A stretch of 64,000 bases of DNA from Sporosarcina sp. D27 (GTDB lineage Bacteria > Bacillota > Bacilli > Bacillales_A > Planococcaceae), in contig NZ_AZUC01000046.1 in assembly GCF_000586555.1 (NCBI RefSeq), positions 62,001 to 126,000 of the forward strand. Direction: 5' to 3'. Under the pieces are notes generated by a model. It was not told the DNA's origin. It did no database searches and saw only the letters and a list, made by a program, of their open reading frames with translations. Each line of letters starts with the position of its first letter. The stretch's first letter is position 1. Of the stretch, positions 38,416 through 46,557 are shown piece by piece. Both the position numbers and the translations under genes were made by a program.

Positions 38416-38470
38416 AGCAATCAGGTGCATTTCTGGAATAAAGATTATGCCGTTAAAGGGCCATTATGAA
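38416..38470 (+). repeat. Intergenic element B, copy 9, left part
   Basis: AAGCAATCAGGTGCATTTCT, GGAATAAAGATTATGCC and GTTAAAGGGCCATTATG match element B. A second GGGCCATTTAG end lies at 38679 beyond a GC-rich insertion, so this copy seems split or partly duplicated. Confidence 0.55.
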
Positions 38471-38478
38471 GTATACAA

Positions 38479-38645
38479 ACTGTTGCTTTCCGCTCCAGAC
38501 GGCCCGCTTTCCGAGGGGCGTGGCTTGAGCCTCTTCGGTCGCAAGGCGAGTACAAAGATGTGCCCCTTCTCGCTGCGCTTCACTCGCAAAAGCCGTTCTT
38601 CGTTAATCCATACGGTGTCGGCCATCTTCCACTCCAAGCAAGGGC
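38479..38645. repeat. GC-rich interspersed repeat inserted in element B
   Basis: This ~165-bp block (GCTTTCCGCTCCAGACGGCC, GGCGTGGCTTGAGCCTCTTC, GGTCGCAAGGCGAG) is far richer in GC than its surroundings. It resembles the GCTTTCCGCGGGC-type intergenic repeat I recall from Bacillaceae genomes. It interrupts element B copy 9, with GGGCCATTA before and GGGCCATTTA after. Frames across it are chance. Confidence 0.55.
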
Positions 38646-38712
38646 GAGCACTATAAATAAAGCGACCATTTATCAAACGGGCCATTTAGTTATATTAGAA
38701 AGGAGTAAATTA

Positions 38713-39258
38713 ATGAAAAGGTGGTTACTAACGACCCTTTATGTAGCAGTCATTATAGCTATTGTTTGGGTACTATCTGAGAAACCAAATTCATACTCAG
38801 AACCTCAAGAAGCACTATTTGAAATTGATAATGATTTGTTCTTAATACCTGGATACAAGTTAAATGACAAAGCACTTTTCTTTTTTATTAAAAACGAGGA
38901 AAACTTTGGTGCTGTTTATGTTCAAAAAAGAATGTTTGGATGGAAAGCAGATATGCTGACTTGGAGTCCAATGGCCAGTAAGAGAAATTATGATAGTGAT
39001 AGTCTGAATGGATTCCAAGGGCAGGGTGAGAATTTGATCTATGGTTTCATCAAGCAAGGCGATGACCGAATTGTTCAAGTCAATGAAGAACAAGCCACTA
39101 TACTCAATTTGGCGATGTTGCCACAAGACGAGATAGAAAGGTTCCGATTAGAAGGTTTGTATATCTGGTATTTTGAAAGCGAAGAACCATTAACTGGTGG
39201 GGAAATTAAATTAATGGATAAGAATACTAATCAAGAATTAGATAACGCTGATTTTTAA
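38713..39258 (+). CDS. Membrane-anchored extracytoplasmic protein, unknown function
   Basis: This 181-residue protein starts with MKRWLLTTLYVAVIIAIVWV, a single N-terminal membrane anchor or uncleaved signal. The rest is soluble and mainly beta (FEIDNDLFLIPGYKL, FGAVYVQKRMFGWKA, GENLIYGFIKQGDDR). AGGAG lies seven bases upstream of ATG 38713. It probably faces the outside. Family not recognised. Confidence 0.7.
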   Translation: MKRWLLTTLYVAVIIAIVWVLSEKPNSYSEPQEALFEIDNDLFLIPGYKLNDKALFFFIKNEENFGAVYVQKRMFGWKADMLTWSPMASKRNYDSDSLNGFQGQGENLIYGFIKQGDDRIVQVNEEQATILNLAMLPQDEIERFRLEGLYIWYFESEEPLTGGEIKLMDKNTNQELDNADF

Positions 39259-39282
39259 AATTAACATGATGGATTACACAAC

Positions 39283-39340
39283 AAATGGGGGCTTTAATTG
39301 CGGAGCGTTATGTCAGAAACGGGCCATTTGATTGTTAAAT
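39283..39340 (+). repeat. Intergenic element B, copy 10
   Basis: AAATGGGGGCTTTAATTGCG, GAGCGTTATGTCAG and AAACGGGCCATTTGATTGTT follow the consensus. Confidence 0.6.
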
Positions 39341-39419
39341 GTGTTTTATCAATTTTAAAAAGATGTCCATTTTAATTGCTGTGGAAGAATAAAATTCAAT
39401 AACTGAGGTGCTAATTAAT

Positions 39420-40349
39420 ATGAGCCTACAAGTAGAACCTACACATGAACAAATAGATTTTTGGATTGAAAATTATGTCCCCAAAAAAGATTTCTTTTTT
39501 GTAGAGGAAAACAACTTAAGTACTTTAAAAGGCTATTTGAATGAAGTAATGGTTATACCAAGAGCGGAGTTTTTCGATCACTCTTCTTATAATCAAATCC
39601 AGTTTGTGAATAGCTATATGTACTGGACTTTATCAAATAGAATTGACTATATTATCGTTGCGAAGGGTAGTTGGATCACAGGGTTACCACTTCATTTGAG
39701 AAAGCACATACTTGAAGTTCAACTTGAAATGGGAACAGGTTTAACTATCCCTGCTTCATTATTCCAATCTACAGGTACTATTCCAGCTGAATATATAGTA
39801 AAAAGAAATAATAATATAAATCAATATTTCAATGGTAATAATACAGCCGGAGAAAAGGAATTCATTGTTTTCCGATCCAGTATGTGGAATGAACTACCTC
39901 GAATGGTACAGGCAAACATCGTAAAAGCATATGCTATGAAAGTTGACGAGTGGACATGCAATAATATTCCAGAAAAAACGCCAACACATCTTAAAGCGTA
40001 TGCGAATACTTTTTCAACTGTGGCTGGTAGTAATTGTCTAGCCTCAACATTATTTGCAATCACGGGAGAAGCTTGGATTCTCGATGAATGGGTGCATCCG
40101 GAAACATTTTTAAAGGGATTATTTATTAACAATTATTTTATGGTAGATGATGACATTCAAGAAGGAGATGTGGTGACGTGGATAAATTCGAATAATATTA
40201 TCCAACACTCTTCCTATCACATTGAAAATGATGTTTATTTTAATAAAAGCGGGCAAACTTTCTTTGAGCCATTAAAAATTATTAAGTTTGAACAAATAAA
40301 TCGAACCTGGGAAGATTACGAAATAAATGTTTACCGGAAAAAAATTTGA
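39420..40349 (+). CDS. Protein with a possible papain-like (Cys/His) C-terminal domain
   Basis: This 309-residue protein has no signal peptide or membrane span. In the second half, SNCLASTLFAITG puts Cys206 at the start of a hydrophobic helix. DIQEGDVVTWINSNNIIQHS and SYHIENDVYFNKSG follow, with His263 and His267, in the order Cys-His expected of NlpC/P60- or papain-like folds. The first 150 residues (EPTHEQIDFWIENYVPKKDF) are of unknown type. TGAGGTG lies nine bases before ATG 39420. The catalytic idea is inference from motif order only. Confidence 0.55.
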   Translation: MSLQVEPTHEQIDFWIENYVPKKDFFFVEENNLSTLKGYLNEVMVIPRAEFFDHSSYNQIQFVNSYMYWTLSNRIDYIIVAKGSWITGLPLHLRKHILEVQLEMGTGLTIPASLFQSTGTIPAEYIVKRNNNINQYFNGNNTAGEKEFIVFRSSMWNELPRMVQANIVKAYAMKVDEWTCNNIPEKTPTHLKAYANTFSTVAGSNCLASTLFAITGEAWILDEWVHPETFLKGLFINNYFMVDDDIQEGDVVTWINSNNIIQHSSYHIENDVYFNKSGQTFFEPLKIIKFEQINRTWEDYEINVYRKKI

Positions 40350-40400
40350 CATTTGTCTTGCGACTGTATTAAAGAATCGGGTTTTTTTCTGTAACACGAC

Positions 40401-40598
40401 TATATCGAAACCGGCTACTTTGCAGAAGAAGAAGTTCGAAAAAAATATACAGGGAATGTATTTACATTGGAAATTTTATTTGGGTTTTTAATATTTGTTA
40501 GTATTTTCGCAGTATATGATGCAATAAGAAAAGTTAATAATAATATAATGGATCAAACGGAAGAAATTAAGAAGTTACGTGAAGAATTAAAAAAGTGA
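40401..40598 (+). pseudogene. Remnant of a small membrane protein with charged tail
   Basis: Sixty-five sense codons read YIETGYFAEEEVRKKYTG, a membrane helix (LEILFGFLIFVSIFAVYD) and a coiled-coil-like end (QTEEIKKLREELKK). A stop lies just upstream and there is no ATG at the front. TTG at 40467, after AGGGAATG, could still give a 43-residue peptide. It follows the gene at 39420 by 50 bp. Confidence 0.4.
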
Positions 40599-40690
40599 AA
40601 GTGAAAGTTGTGATTTGTATAGCTTCACAAATCAAGATTTATTAGACATTTAATAATCAATCACAATTTTAGTATTCTATTTATTCTAGA

Positions 40691-40750
40691 AATGGGGCCG
40701 ATTGCTGTACATGTAATCGCGCCAATATCGCAAACAGACCACTTTGTTGC
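40691..40750 (+). repeat. Intergenic element B, copy 11
   Basis: GGGGCCGATTGCTGTACATG and TAATCGCGCC form a hairpin. GCAAACAGACCACTTTGTTG completes the consensus. Confidence 0.6.
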
Positions 40751-40760
40751 ATGGCTTAAG

Positions 40761-40868
40761 ATGAAATGGAGGTTTATCGTACTTAAGATTATAAACTTTA
40801 CCCTAGCAATAGTTGTAATCATTTTATCGGGTTATAGCCATGGAAATATTAAATTACCACGAGATTGA
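40761..40868 (+). CDS. Possible 35-residue membrane peptide
   Basis: ATG AAA TGG AGG begins a 35-codon frame with one hydrophobic stretch (FTLAIVVIILSGY). It has no proper ribosome site and may be the truncated front of a longer gene. Listed because it is the only protein-like frame in this part of the gap. Confidence 0.2.
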   Translation: MKWRFIVLKIINFTLAIVVIILSGYSHGNIKLPRD

Positions 40869-40893
40869 TTATAAAAAATGGGGTGCTGAGTAA

Positions 40894-41013
40894 TTGGAAA
40901 CTGTATTTCTTCTTAGTTACGGATGTGATCTGGATCATAGTAATATTGAGTTTCTAGTTAAGAAACGCTTAATGCCTTACGCAATAACAAAGGAAACCAA
41001 TAAGAACAAATGA
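40894..41013 (+). CDS. Possible 39-residue peptide or truncated gene
   Basis: TTG at 40894 follows GGGGTGCTGAGTAA and gives 39 residues (METVFLLSYGCDLDHSNIEF...). It could be the front of a gene cut short. It ends 15 bp before the next frame. Confidence 0.25.
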   Translation: METVFLLSYGCDLDHSNIEFLVKKRLMPYAITKETNKNK

Positions 41014-41028
41014 AATTCAAAACATATA

Positions 41029-41457
41029 ATGATTCGTATGATGTTTGATGTGTACGATATAAATTGGAGCAAGCATGTAGACAATAAATACTATTTGGAA
41101 GAATTTATAGTCAGTGAAGCACATCTTGTAGCATTTGAATATTCCCTTTCAAAATTAAAAGGCAATCAAATTCGATGCCGTCCATATAGCCGTGGACATT
41201 ATGACCTTATCATCAATGGAAAGGATTATTCAACACGAGTCTATCAAAAGCTTTCAGGCAATAATGAGTTGTTCTTTATTGATGAGGAGGCAGTTCATAA
41301 TATATGTATAAGAAAACAAAACCATAAGCTTCCAAGAAAACTCCAATGGCTAATGTTACCTAAAGATATTGAAACAGCTGAAAGAGAATTCGCCATTAAT
41401 GATTGGATACATACAGTTCTTAATTTTATAGGTGAACCAGGAATGACAGGGAAGTAG
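41029..41457 (+). CDS. Protein of unknown function, start uncertain
   Basis: This 142-residue soluble basic protein has central strands (QIRCRPYSRGHYDLIINGKD) and a C-terminal helix (DIETAEREFAINDWIHTVLN). No ribosome site precedes ATG 41029 or ATG 41041, so its front may be lost. No motif recognised. Element B copy 12 follows. Confidence 0.5.
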   Translation: MIRMMFDVYDINWSKHVDNKYYLEEFIVSEAHLVAFEYSLSKLKGNQIRCRPYSRGHYDLIINGKDYSTRVYQKLSGNNELFFIDEEAVHNICIRKQNHKLPRKLQWLMLPKDIETAEREFAINDWIHTVLNFIGEPGMTGK

Positions 41458-41484
41458 TTGTGCCGAGTCTTGTGACAATCGGTA

Positions 41485-41560
41485 AACAATCAGGGCGATT
41501 CTGAAAAGGGGGCATTTCTGGATTAAGAATTTGCTTTTTCAGTAATATGTCCAAATTGCT
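41485..41560 (+). repeat. Intergenic element B, copy 12 (partly doubled)
   Basis: AACAATCAGGGCGATTCTGA is followed by a second start, GGGGGCATTTCTGGATTAAG, then AATTTGCTTTTTCAGTAATA. The doubled left end suggests one element inserted into, or slipped upon, another. Confidence 0.6.
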
Positions 41561-41614
41561 GGATTTCGCAAGTTACCTTTCTTTGTACAATAAGTCAAGT
41601 TACACGATAAAGTA

Positions 41615-41998
41615 TTGACTAAGGGAGTGTTCATTATCGGGATATCCATAATAATTTTAATGGTTGTTGGTATTATTGCATTTTTAACGTTTGTCATTCC
41701 TGCGTTTATAGCTGTTAGCAATGGTAAAAATAGAAAACCGCCTAGAAAAACCTCTTATGTAGTAGTGGGATTATTGATTTTTCATTGGATATTTTTCTTA
41801 GTGAATGGTTATGCAATATTTCCACGGAGAATTGCGGATGCTCTGTTTACGCCCCTATGGCTAGCATTATGCCTTGCAGGAGCAATCACAGCGATCATAG
41901 AGTTCAAAAATAATAAAATTGTTGCAATTCCAATTTTAGGATTAGTCATTATCAGTTTAATATTTAGTATTGTAAGCTATGGAATATCCAAGATGTAA
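41615..41998 (+). CDS. Four-helix membrane protein
   Basis: This 127-residue protein has four hydrophobic segments (about 6-30, 48-66, 78-95 and 103-122), with a basic loop (NGKNRKPPRKTSY) after the first. Its start is unclear: TTG 41615 lacks a ribosome site. AAGGGAG at 41621 would serve a start near 41633, where only ATT/ATC codons occur. Family not recognised. Confidence 0.55.
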   Translation: MTKGVFIIGISIIILMVVGIIAFLTFVIPAFIAVSNGKNRKPPRKTSYVVVGLLIFHWIFFLVNGYAIFPRRIADALFTPLWLALCLAGAITAIIEFKNNKIVAIPILGLVIISLIFSIVSYGISKM

Positions 41999-42127
41999 AA
42001 GATATTGAAATCAACAAATGGCGGAAATTCCATGACAATGGTTTGCACACTATTTCTATCTTAAGAATAGCTATCAGCACCTCAAGTGATTCAGGACTGT
42101 TTGTTCAGCTTGAATCTTAATATTGAA

Positions 42128-42165
42128 TGAGAAAGAGGAGCCCACGGAGGCTTTTCTTTCTTTTG
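42128..42165 (+). terminator. Rho-independent terminator
   Basis: AGAAAGAGGAGCC pairs with GGCTTTTCTTTCT over CACGGA and runs into TTT. It lies between the four-helix protein and the yndG-like gene. Confidence 0.7.
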
Positions 42166-42273
42166 TGTAGGATGGTTCATCTAGTCAAAAAAATGATAAA
42201 CTAGATAGAGTAGTGCAAAAAGTGAAGTCAATTGGTAATTGTGTATCCAAATGTGCTTCGGAAGGTGAAAACT

Positions 42274-43173
42274 ATGAAGTCAAAACCAATTTATGTAGAA
42301 ATTCCAATAGATGTTCCGTTACAACGGGTGTGGGAAGCTTCGCAAGATCCAGATTTACATGTGCAGTGGGATTTGCGCTTTTCTTCCATTCACTATTTAC
42401 CTAAGGAAGACGATCAGCCGCAACGGTTTACATATACACGAACTGTTGGTCCCTTTATAACAGTAGAAGGGTGGGGGGAAAGTAGTGGTTCTGCTTATTT
42501 GAACGATGGTTCACGCAGTTCTTCCTTACACTTCGGAACGGATCAAAAAATCTCTCCGATACGTGAAGGTCGCGGCTATTGGAAGTATGAGCCGATGGAG
42601 GAAGGTACCAAGTTTTTGACGCAGTATGATTATAAAACAAGCTTCGGGAAGGCTGGAGAACTGATTGATCGGTTGTTTCGACCCTTAATGGGATATGCAA
42701 CTGCACTGAGTTTTGATGTGCTTAAACGATGGATCGAACGCGGGGAAGCCCCGATAACTCAATATTGCCGTTTTTTTACAATGCAACTTCTCACACTATA
42801 TTTCGCCTTTCTATGGATGTATCAAGGTCTCGTACCTAAACTCCTTGCGATGCATCCACAGGAAAAGGCAATGGTTGCAAGCGGTCTGTCGCTTTCGGAT
42901 GCTACAGCAACGAATGTCGTCTGGGCGATTGGTTTGGCTGAAGTTCTATTTGGAGTTATTTGGTTGCTCTATCGCAAGAAACGACATCTCTTAATCTTGC
43001 AAATGGTCGCCTTTCCTTTGTTGACTATTGCAGCCTTTGTTTACGCTCCGGAAACTGCCATTCATCCATTCAATCCCATCACGTTTAATCTATCGCTACT
43101 CGTGCTAACAGGAATCGGCTTGCTTGTGAACCGGGATCTTCCAACTGCTACATCTTGTAAAAGAAAGAGGTGA
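42274..43173 (+). CDS. SRPBCC + DoxX-like membrane fusion protein, YndG-like
   Basis: This 299-residue protein joins an N-terminal SRPBCC-type lipid-binding domain (IEIPIDVPLQRVWEASQDPD region to about residue 145) to four membrane helices of DoxX type (from about 165; RFFTMQLLTLYFAFLWMYQG, VWAIGLAEVLFGVIWLLYRK). ATG 42274 has GGAAGGTG upstream. It is the first gene of a three-gene operon whose order matches what I recall of B. subtilis yndG-yndH-yndJ; function is unknown there too. Confidence 0.7.
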   Translation: MKSKPIYVEIPIDVPLQRVWEASQDPDLHVQWDLRFSSIHYLPKEDDQPQRFTYTRTVGPFITVEGWGESSGSAYLNDGSRSSSLHFGTDQKISPIREGRGYWKYEPMEEGTKFLTQYDYKTSFGKAGELIDRLFRPLMGYATALSFDVLKRWIERGEAPITQYCRFFTMQLLTLYFAFLWMYQGLVPKLLAMHPQEKAMVASGLSLSDATATNVVWAIGLAEVLFGVIWLLYRKKRHLLILQMVAFPLLTIAAFVYAPETAIHPFNPITFNLSLLVLTGIGLLVNRDLPTATSCKRKR

Positions 43174-43181
43174 AGTGTGAA

Positions 43182-43787
43182 ATGTCTATTTATCTAAAAG
43201 TGTTGGGGGACGATTTTTTTCGTCTTCATCCGATGCTTCAAAAAAGATATGCCTTTGAAAAGCCGGTCTTTCAAGCGGCAGGAACGATGAATCGCATATC
43301 GGGTGGGCCGAAATGGCTTTTTCCGCTCTTCCTATTGGGGACGAGACGAAAATTTGTTTTTCCGGAAAGTGGAACGGATATTTCGTTTACGATTGTCAAT
43401 TCATGCTTTACTAATTCGGCAGGCGACGAACAAATTCACTGGGAACGAAAGTTTAGTTTTCCAAAAAAGATGCGTTATTTCAATGCCTTAATGAGTTTGG
43501 ATGAACAACGAATGGTTGTGAAAGATTACCTCGGGGAACCTACGATCTTTTATTCGGATTTGGGGTTTACCGTCGTGGATGGTCACGCATTGAAAATCGA
43601 ATCATTGAATCAACGATTGATACTCGGGAAGATAGAGATTCCATTGCCGAAATTTCTGCAAGGATTAGCGACAGTTGTAGAGTCGTACGATGAGCTGCAT
43701 GGTGTGTTTCGAATTCATGTCGATGTCAAGAACCCCTTACTAGGTAAGATATTGTCATATGAAGGAGAGTTTACAGCGGATGCGTAA
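43182..43787 (+). CDS. yndH: DUF4166-type protein, YndH-like
   Basis: This 201-residue soluble beta-rich protein opens with SIYLKVLGDDFFRLHPMLQK, then RYAFEKPVFQAAGTMNRISG. It contains a run of beta strands to VFRIHVDVKNPLLGKILSYE. This pattern fits DUF4166. ATG 43182 has AGGTGAAG upstream, 8 bp after the previous gene; its end overlaps the next start by 8 bp. It probably works with its neighbours at the membrane. Confidence 0.65.
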   Translation: MSIYLKVLGDDFFRLHPMLQKRYAFEKPVFQAAGTMNRISGGPKWLFPLFLLGTRRKFVFPESGTDISFTIVNSCFTNSAGDEQIHWERKFSFPKKMRYFNALMSLDEQRMVVKDYLGEPTIFYSDLGFTVVDGHALKIESLNQRLILGKIEIPLPKFLQGLATVVESYDELHGVFRIHVDVKNPLLGKILSYEGEFTADA

Positions 43788-45366
43788 GTTTGTCATGATT
43801 CATATACTGTTGTTTATGGTCGCAATCGTTTTCAGTGATGCGCCGTGGCCATACGGCTTGTTGGTGGTTGCACAACTTGTGTACATTCCAGTTCTATTAC
43901 GAATGGTCTGTACGGAACGCGATTGGTTTTGGAAGTATTATCCGTATTTCGCCATTCCTGCTTATACCGCGGTGTTGCTTGGACAAGTAGTCTCTACCAG
44001 ATGGGATGGATGGATTGCTACACTGTACTTATTGTTTACGGTATACATAGCTCTTTACGGAATCACCCGGTTTCTTCGTCGAGGATTTACGAATGTCGAG
44101 GAGTTTGCGATCGATCTTGGCCTCGTATACTTAGCCATGGGTGGTGGTTGGTATGTTGCTTTTGTTGCGGGAATCGATTTGGGGTTTAGTCCGTTGCTTA
44201 CGTGGTTGACTGCCATTCATTTTCATTATTCCGCTTTTATATTACCGATTTTCATAGGATGGATAGGGCGTTTGCATCGATCGGTATTGTATCGGTGGGC
44301 GGTGGCAGCATTGCTTGCAGCACCGATTATTGTAGCGGTCGGGATTACGTTTTCTCGATGGATTGAAATGTTCTCAGTCCTGTTTTATATCTGTGGCTTT
44401 TGCGCGATTATCTGGATCGTTTGGCAACTTTCTTTCGCTTCTAGTTTGCAGAAGTGGCTGTTGCGCCTAGCGTTTAGCGCACTTGCGGTCACTATTACGT
44501 TTTCCATGCTGCATGTACTGAGTAATGGTTTCGGTCTATTTTCCGTTACGATTGATTTCATGCTTCGTTTTCATGGGGTGTTGAATTGCGTCATATTTGC
44601 ATTAGTCGGCGCAATTGGGTGGTCGTTGGATGTGCCACCATCCAGTTTTGTACCGCTCACATTTCCGAGGAGCGGGATTCGCGGAAGACAAGTTGCGGAA
44701 AAAATCGGCCAAGTCGGTGGGCATCGCGGACTATCTGATGAATTATCTGTTTACGGAGTGTCGTCTGGTTCGGTCTCTCCTTTAATTATTCGTTTTTACG
44801 AGCACACGCTAGAATTCAGGCTTTACGCATCGACCCACTGGCATCGCTGGTTTAAGCCGTTTGCGTTTCTTTATTCGTTCATCAGTAAACGCACGCAGCA
44901 AATTAATTTACCGTTACATTCTGAAGTGGTCGAGATGACAGGGGATATCTTTACGCTGGATGAAGGACTCGATGAACGGGAACAAGTGCGCGTTTGGGAA
45001 CGAAAAGTCGGTGAACAGACGATTTTCACTGCACTCTATTCGCAGCATAAAACAAATGAACGTATGTACATGAATATTGCGCTGCCCTTACCTTATTCGA
45101 CAATGACGGGGATTTTGGAGTTGCAGGCAGTTGATGGAGGATTGCAGCTTACAAGTAAACGGACAGATCCAGCTTCAGATACGGGAGTATATTTGTCTTT
45201 CAACAATAGAGATTTATTCACATTACCTCTGCAAGAAACATTTTTCATTCAGGAAACAGAGGACGGTAATTTAAAAGCTACACATGAAATGTGGATATTT
45301 TCAATTCCTTTTTTAACGATTGATTATTCGATTGTTTACGAAGGGGTGGAGGAGCAAAGAACATAA
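43780..45366 (+). CDS. yndJ: YndJ-family membrane protein
   Basis: This 528-residue protein has about nine membrane helices in its first 290 residues (e.g. IHILLFMVAIVFSD and LLVVAQLVYIPVLL). A soluble beta-rich part of about 240 residues follows (GIRGRQVAEKIGQVGGHRGL, FYEHTLEFRLYASTHW). The soluble part resembles the YndH/DUF4166 type domain, so the protein may repeat the fold of its neighbour. ATG 43780 follows GAAGGAGAG. Name by similarity in size, topology and gene order to B. subtilis YndJ. Confidence 0.7.
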   Translation: MRKFVMIHILLFMVAIVFSDAPWPYGLLVVAQLVYIPVLLRMVCTERDWFWKYYPYFAIPAYTAVLLGQVVSTRWDGWIATLYLLFTVYIALYGITRFLRRGFTNVEEFAIDLGLVYLAMGGGWYVAFVAGIDLGFSPLLTWLTAIHFHYSAFILPIFIGWIGRLHRSVLYRWAVAALLAAPIIVAVGITFSRWIEMFSVLFYICGFCAIIWIVWQLSFASSLQKWLLRLAFSALAVTITFSMLHVLSNGFGLFSVTIDFMLRFHGVLNCVIFALVGAIGWSLDVPPSSFVPLTFPRSGIRGRQVAEKIGQVGGHRGLSDELSVYGVSSGSVSPLIIRFYEHTLEFRLYASTHWHRWFKPFAFLYSFISKRTQQINLPLHSEVVEMTGDIFTLDEGLDEREQVRVWERKVGEQTIFTALYSQHKTNERMYMNIALPLPYSTMTGILELQAVDGGLQLTSKRTDPASDTGVYLSFNNRDLFTLPLQETFFIQETEDGNLKATHEMWIFSIPFLTIDYSIVYEGVEEQRT

Positions 45367-45490
45367 GTAAAAGGTACGTGTTGAAAGCAATTATTAACCA
45401 ATAGATATCTTAAAGCCGATAAATAAAGACCAAATGGTTGAGTGAAATGGAAATTAAAAGTTTTGCTGCATTTTATGGGTCAATTCACAG

Positions 45491-45530
45491 AAGAGCGCTT
45501 ATCTAGCAGAAATATTAGCGCTCACTTTTC
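45491..45530 (+). terminator. Hairpin terminator after the yndJ-like gene
   Basis: GAGCGCT and AGCGCTC (45517-45523) form the stem, followed by ACTTTTC. Element B copy 13 begins directly after. Confidence 0.5.
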
Positions 45531-45575
45531 ATAAACGGGAACGATTTCGTCTATATCATAATCGGTCAAAATTGA
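45531..45575 (+). repeat. Intergenic element B, copy 13
   Basis: ATAAACGGGAACGATTTCGT and ATATCATAATCGGTCAAAAT are a shortened version of element B. Confidence 0.45.
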
Positions 45576-45634
45576 TGGTTAAAAATAGCGTCCTATCTAA
45601 GTAATATCCGAGATAGAAAGAGGGAATATATTAG

Positions 45635-46213
45635 GTGATTACCATAGGTTTAATTAGACATGGGATAACGGATTGGAATGATCTTGGTAAGGCACAAGGT
45701 ACATCAGATATATCTTTAAACAAATTAGGTAGAAAGCAAGCTGGAGCTGTTGGAGACAGGATTTTAGAAGAAGGTAATTGGGATATGATTATATCCAGTG
45801 ACTTATCAAGGGCAATTGAAACTGCAGAAATCATTGGAAGTAAAATAAACTTAGCAATTACCTGTTTTGACGAGAGGATTAGAGAAATAGATTGCGGAGA
45901 AATTGAAGGAACTACAGAAGAAGACCGAGTAGAAATATGGGGGAGCAACTGGCGCAAATTAAATTTAGGAATGGAAAGCTTTGAAGACGTAGGTAAAAGA
46001 GGAATTGAATTTATGGAAGAACTAGTCACTACATACGATGGCAAGCGAGTATTGATAGTGAGTCACGGAGCCTTAATCGGTTTGACCCTACAACGTATAC
46101 TCCCTACAGTGTTCCAATCAACTCATATGGATAATACCTCGCTAACAGTATTGAATAACACAAATGGAAAATGGGATTGTAAGCTATACAATTGTACGAA
46201 GCATTTGATATAA
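45635..46213 (+). CDS. Histidine phosphatase family protein
   Basis: This 192-residue enzyme of the phosphoglycerate mutase-like superfamily has the N-terminal LIRHGITDWN (catalytic His9). SSDLSRAIETAEII follows, with REIDCGEIEGTTEED supplying the acid/base Glu, and VLIVSHGALIGL holds the second His. Such enzymes dephosphorylate sugars, nucleotides or cobalamin precursors; substrate unknown. GTG start with AAAGAGGGA about ten bases upstream. Monocistronic. Confidence 0.88.
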   Translation: MITIGLIRHGITDWNDLGKAQGTSDISLNKLGRKQAGAVGDRILEEGNWDMIISSDLSRAIETAEIIGSKINLAITCFDERIREIDCGEIEGTTEEDRVEIWGSNWRKLNLGMESFEDVGKRGIEFMEELVTTYDGKRVLIVSHGALIGLTLQRILPTVFQSTHMDNTSLTVLNNTNGKWDCKLYNCTKHLI

Positions 46214-46227
46214 GTGTAATTGCTGCG

Positions 46228-46280
46228 GTCGGGGTCAGTCATTGCAGAAGGATTGCGCCTAAAACGGACCGGATAGTTTA
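46228..46280 (+). repeat. Intergenic element B, copy 14
   Basis: GTCGGGGTCAGTCATTGCAG, AAGGATTGCGCCTAAAACGG and ACCGGATAGTTT match the consensus. Confidence 0.6.
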
Positions 46281-46307
46281 ATCTCAATTTTATAGAAAGT
46301 GAAGTAA

Positions 46308-46369
46308 ATGACAACTGAAATTAGATCAATACAACGAACAGATTTTACAAAATTAGTTGAACTGTGATA
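46308..46369 (+). pseudogene. N-terminal stub of a GNAT gene
   Basis: ATG starts MTTEIRSIQRTDFTKLVEL and then meets TGA-TAG. The stub matches the usual beginning of GNAT acetyltransferases. The rest of the gene is absent; the next 190 bp show only a 26-codon frame at 46391. Confidence 0.45.
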
Positions 46370-46519
46370 GAAATAGGATTGCTTTTCAAATGGAGCAATT
46401 TAATGTGGAGTATGTAAAGAACTGCAATCAGTTTCACACAATATTTATAAAAGAGGGACTCCTCGCTTAAAAGTATACTCATAGTCCTTGAAATTCATAT
46501 ATGTAAATGTTAGTTTAAG

Positions 46520-46536
46520 TATAATGAACGTTCTAT
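46520..46536 (+). promoter_or_regulatory. -10 box with TetR-type operator
   Basis: TATAAT (46520-46525) is followed at once by the palindrome GAACGTTC (46526-46533) and TATA. The same word precedes the MFS gene at 47142. Repression by the TetR protein encoded at 46558 is inferred. A good -35 is not seen. Confidence 0.55.
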
Positions 46537-46557
46537 ATATTAATGAGGAGGATGAAA

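Noticed and set aside
38560-38712. 51-codon upstream extension of the gene at 38713
   Set aside because: It crosses the GC-rich repeat and element B; AGGAG lies directly before ATG 38713.
42213-42404. 63-codon frame before the yndG-like gene
   Set aside because: It overlaps the better frame from 42274, which has a ribosome site and an SRPBCC-like protein.
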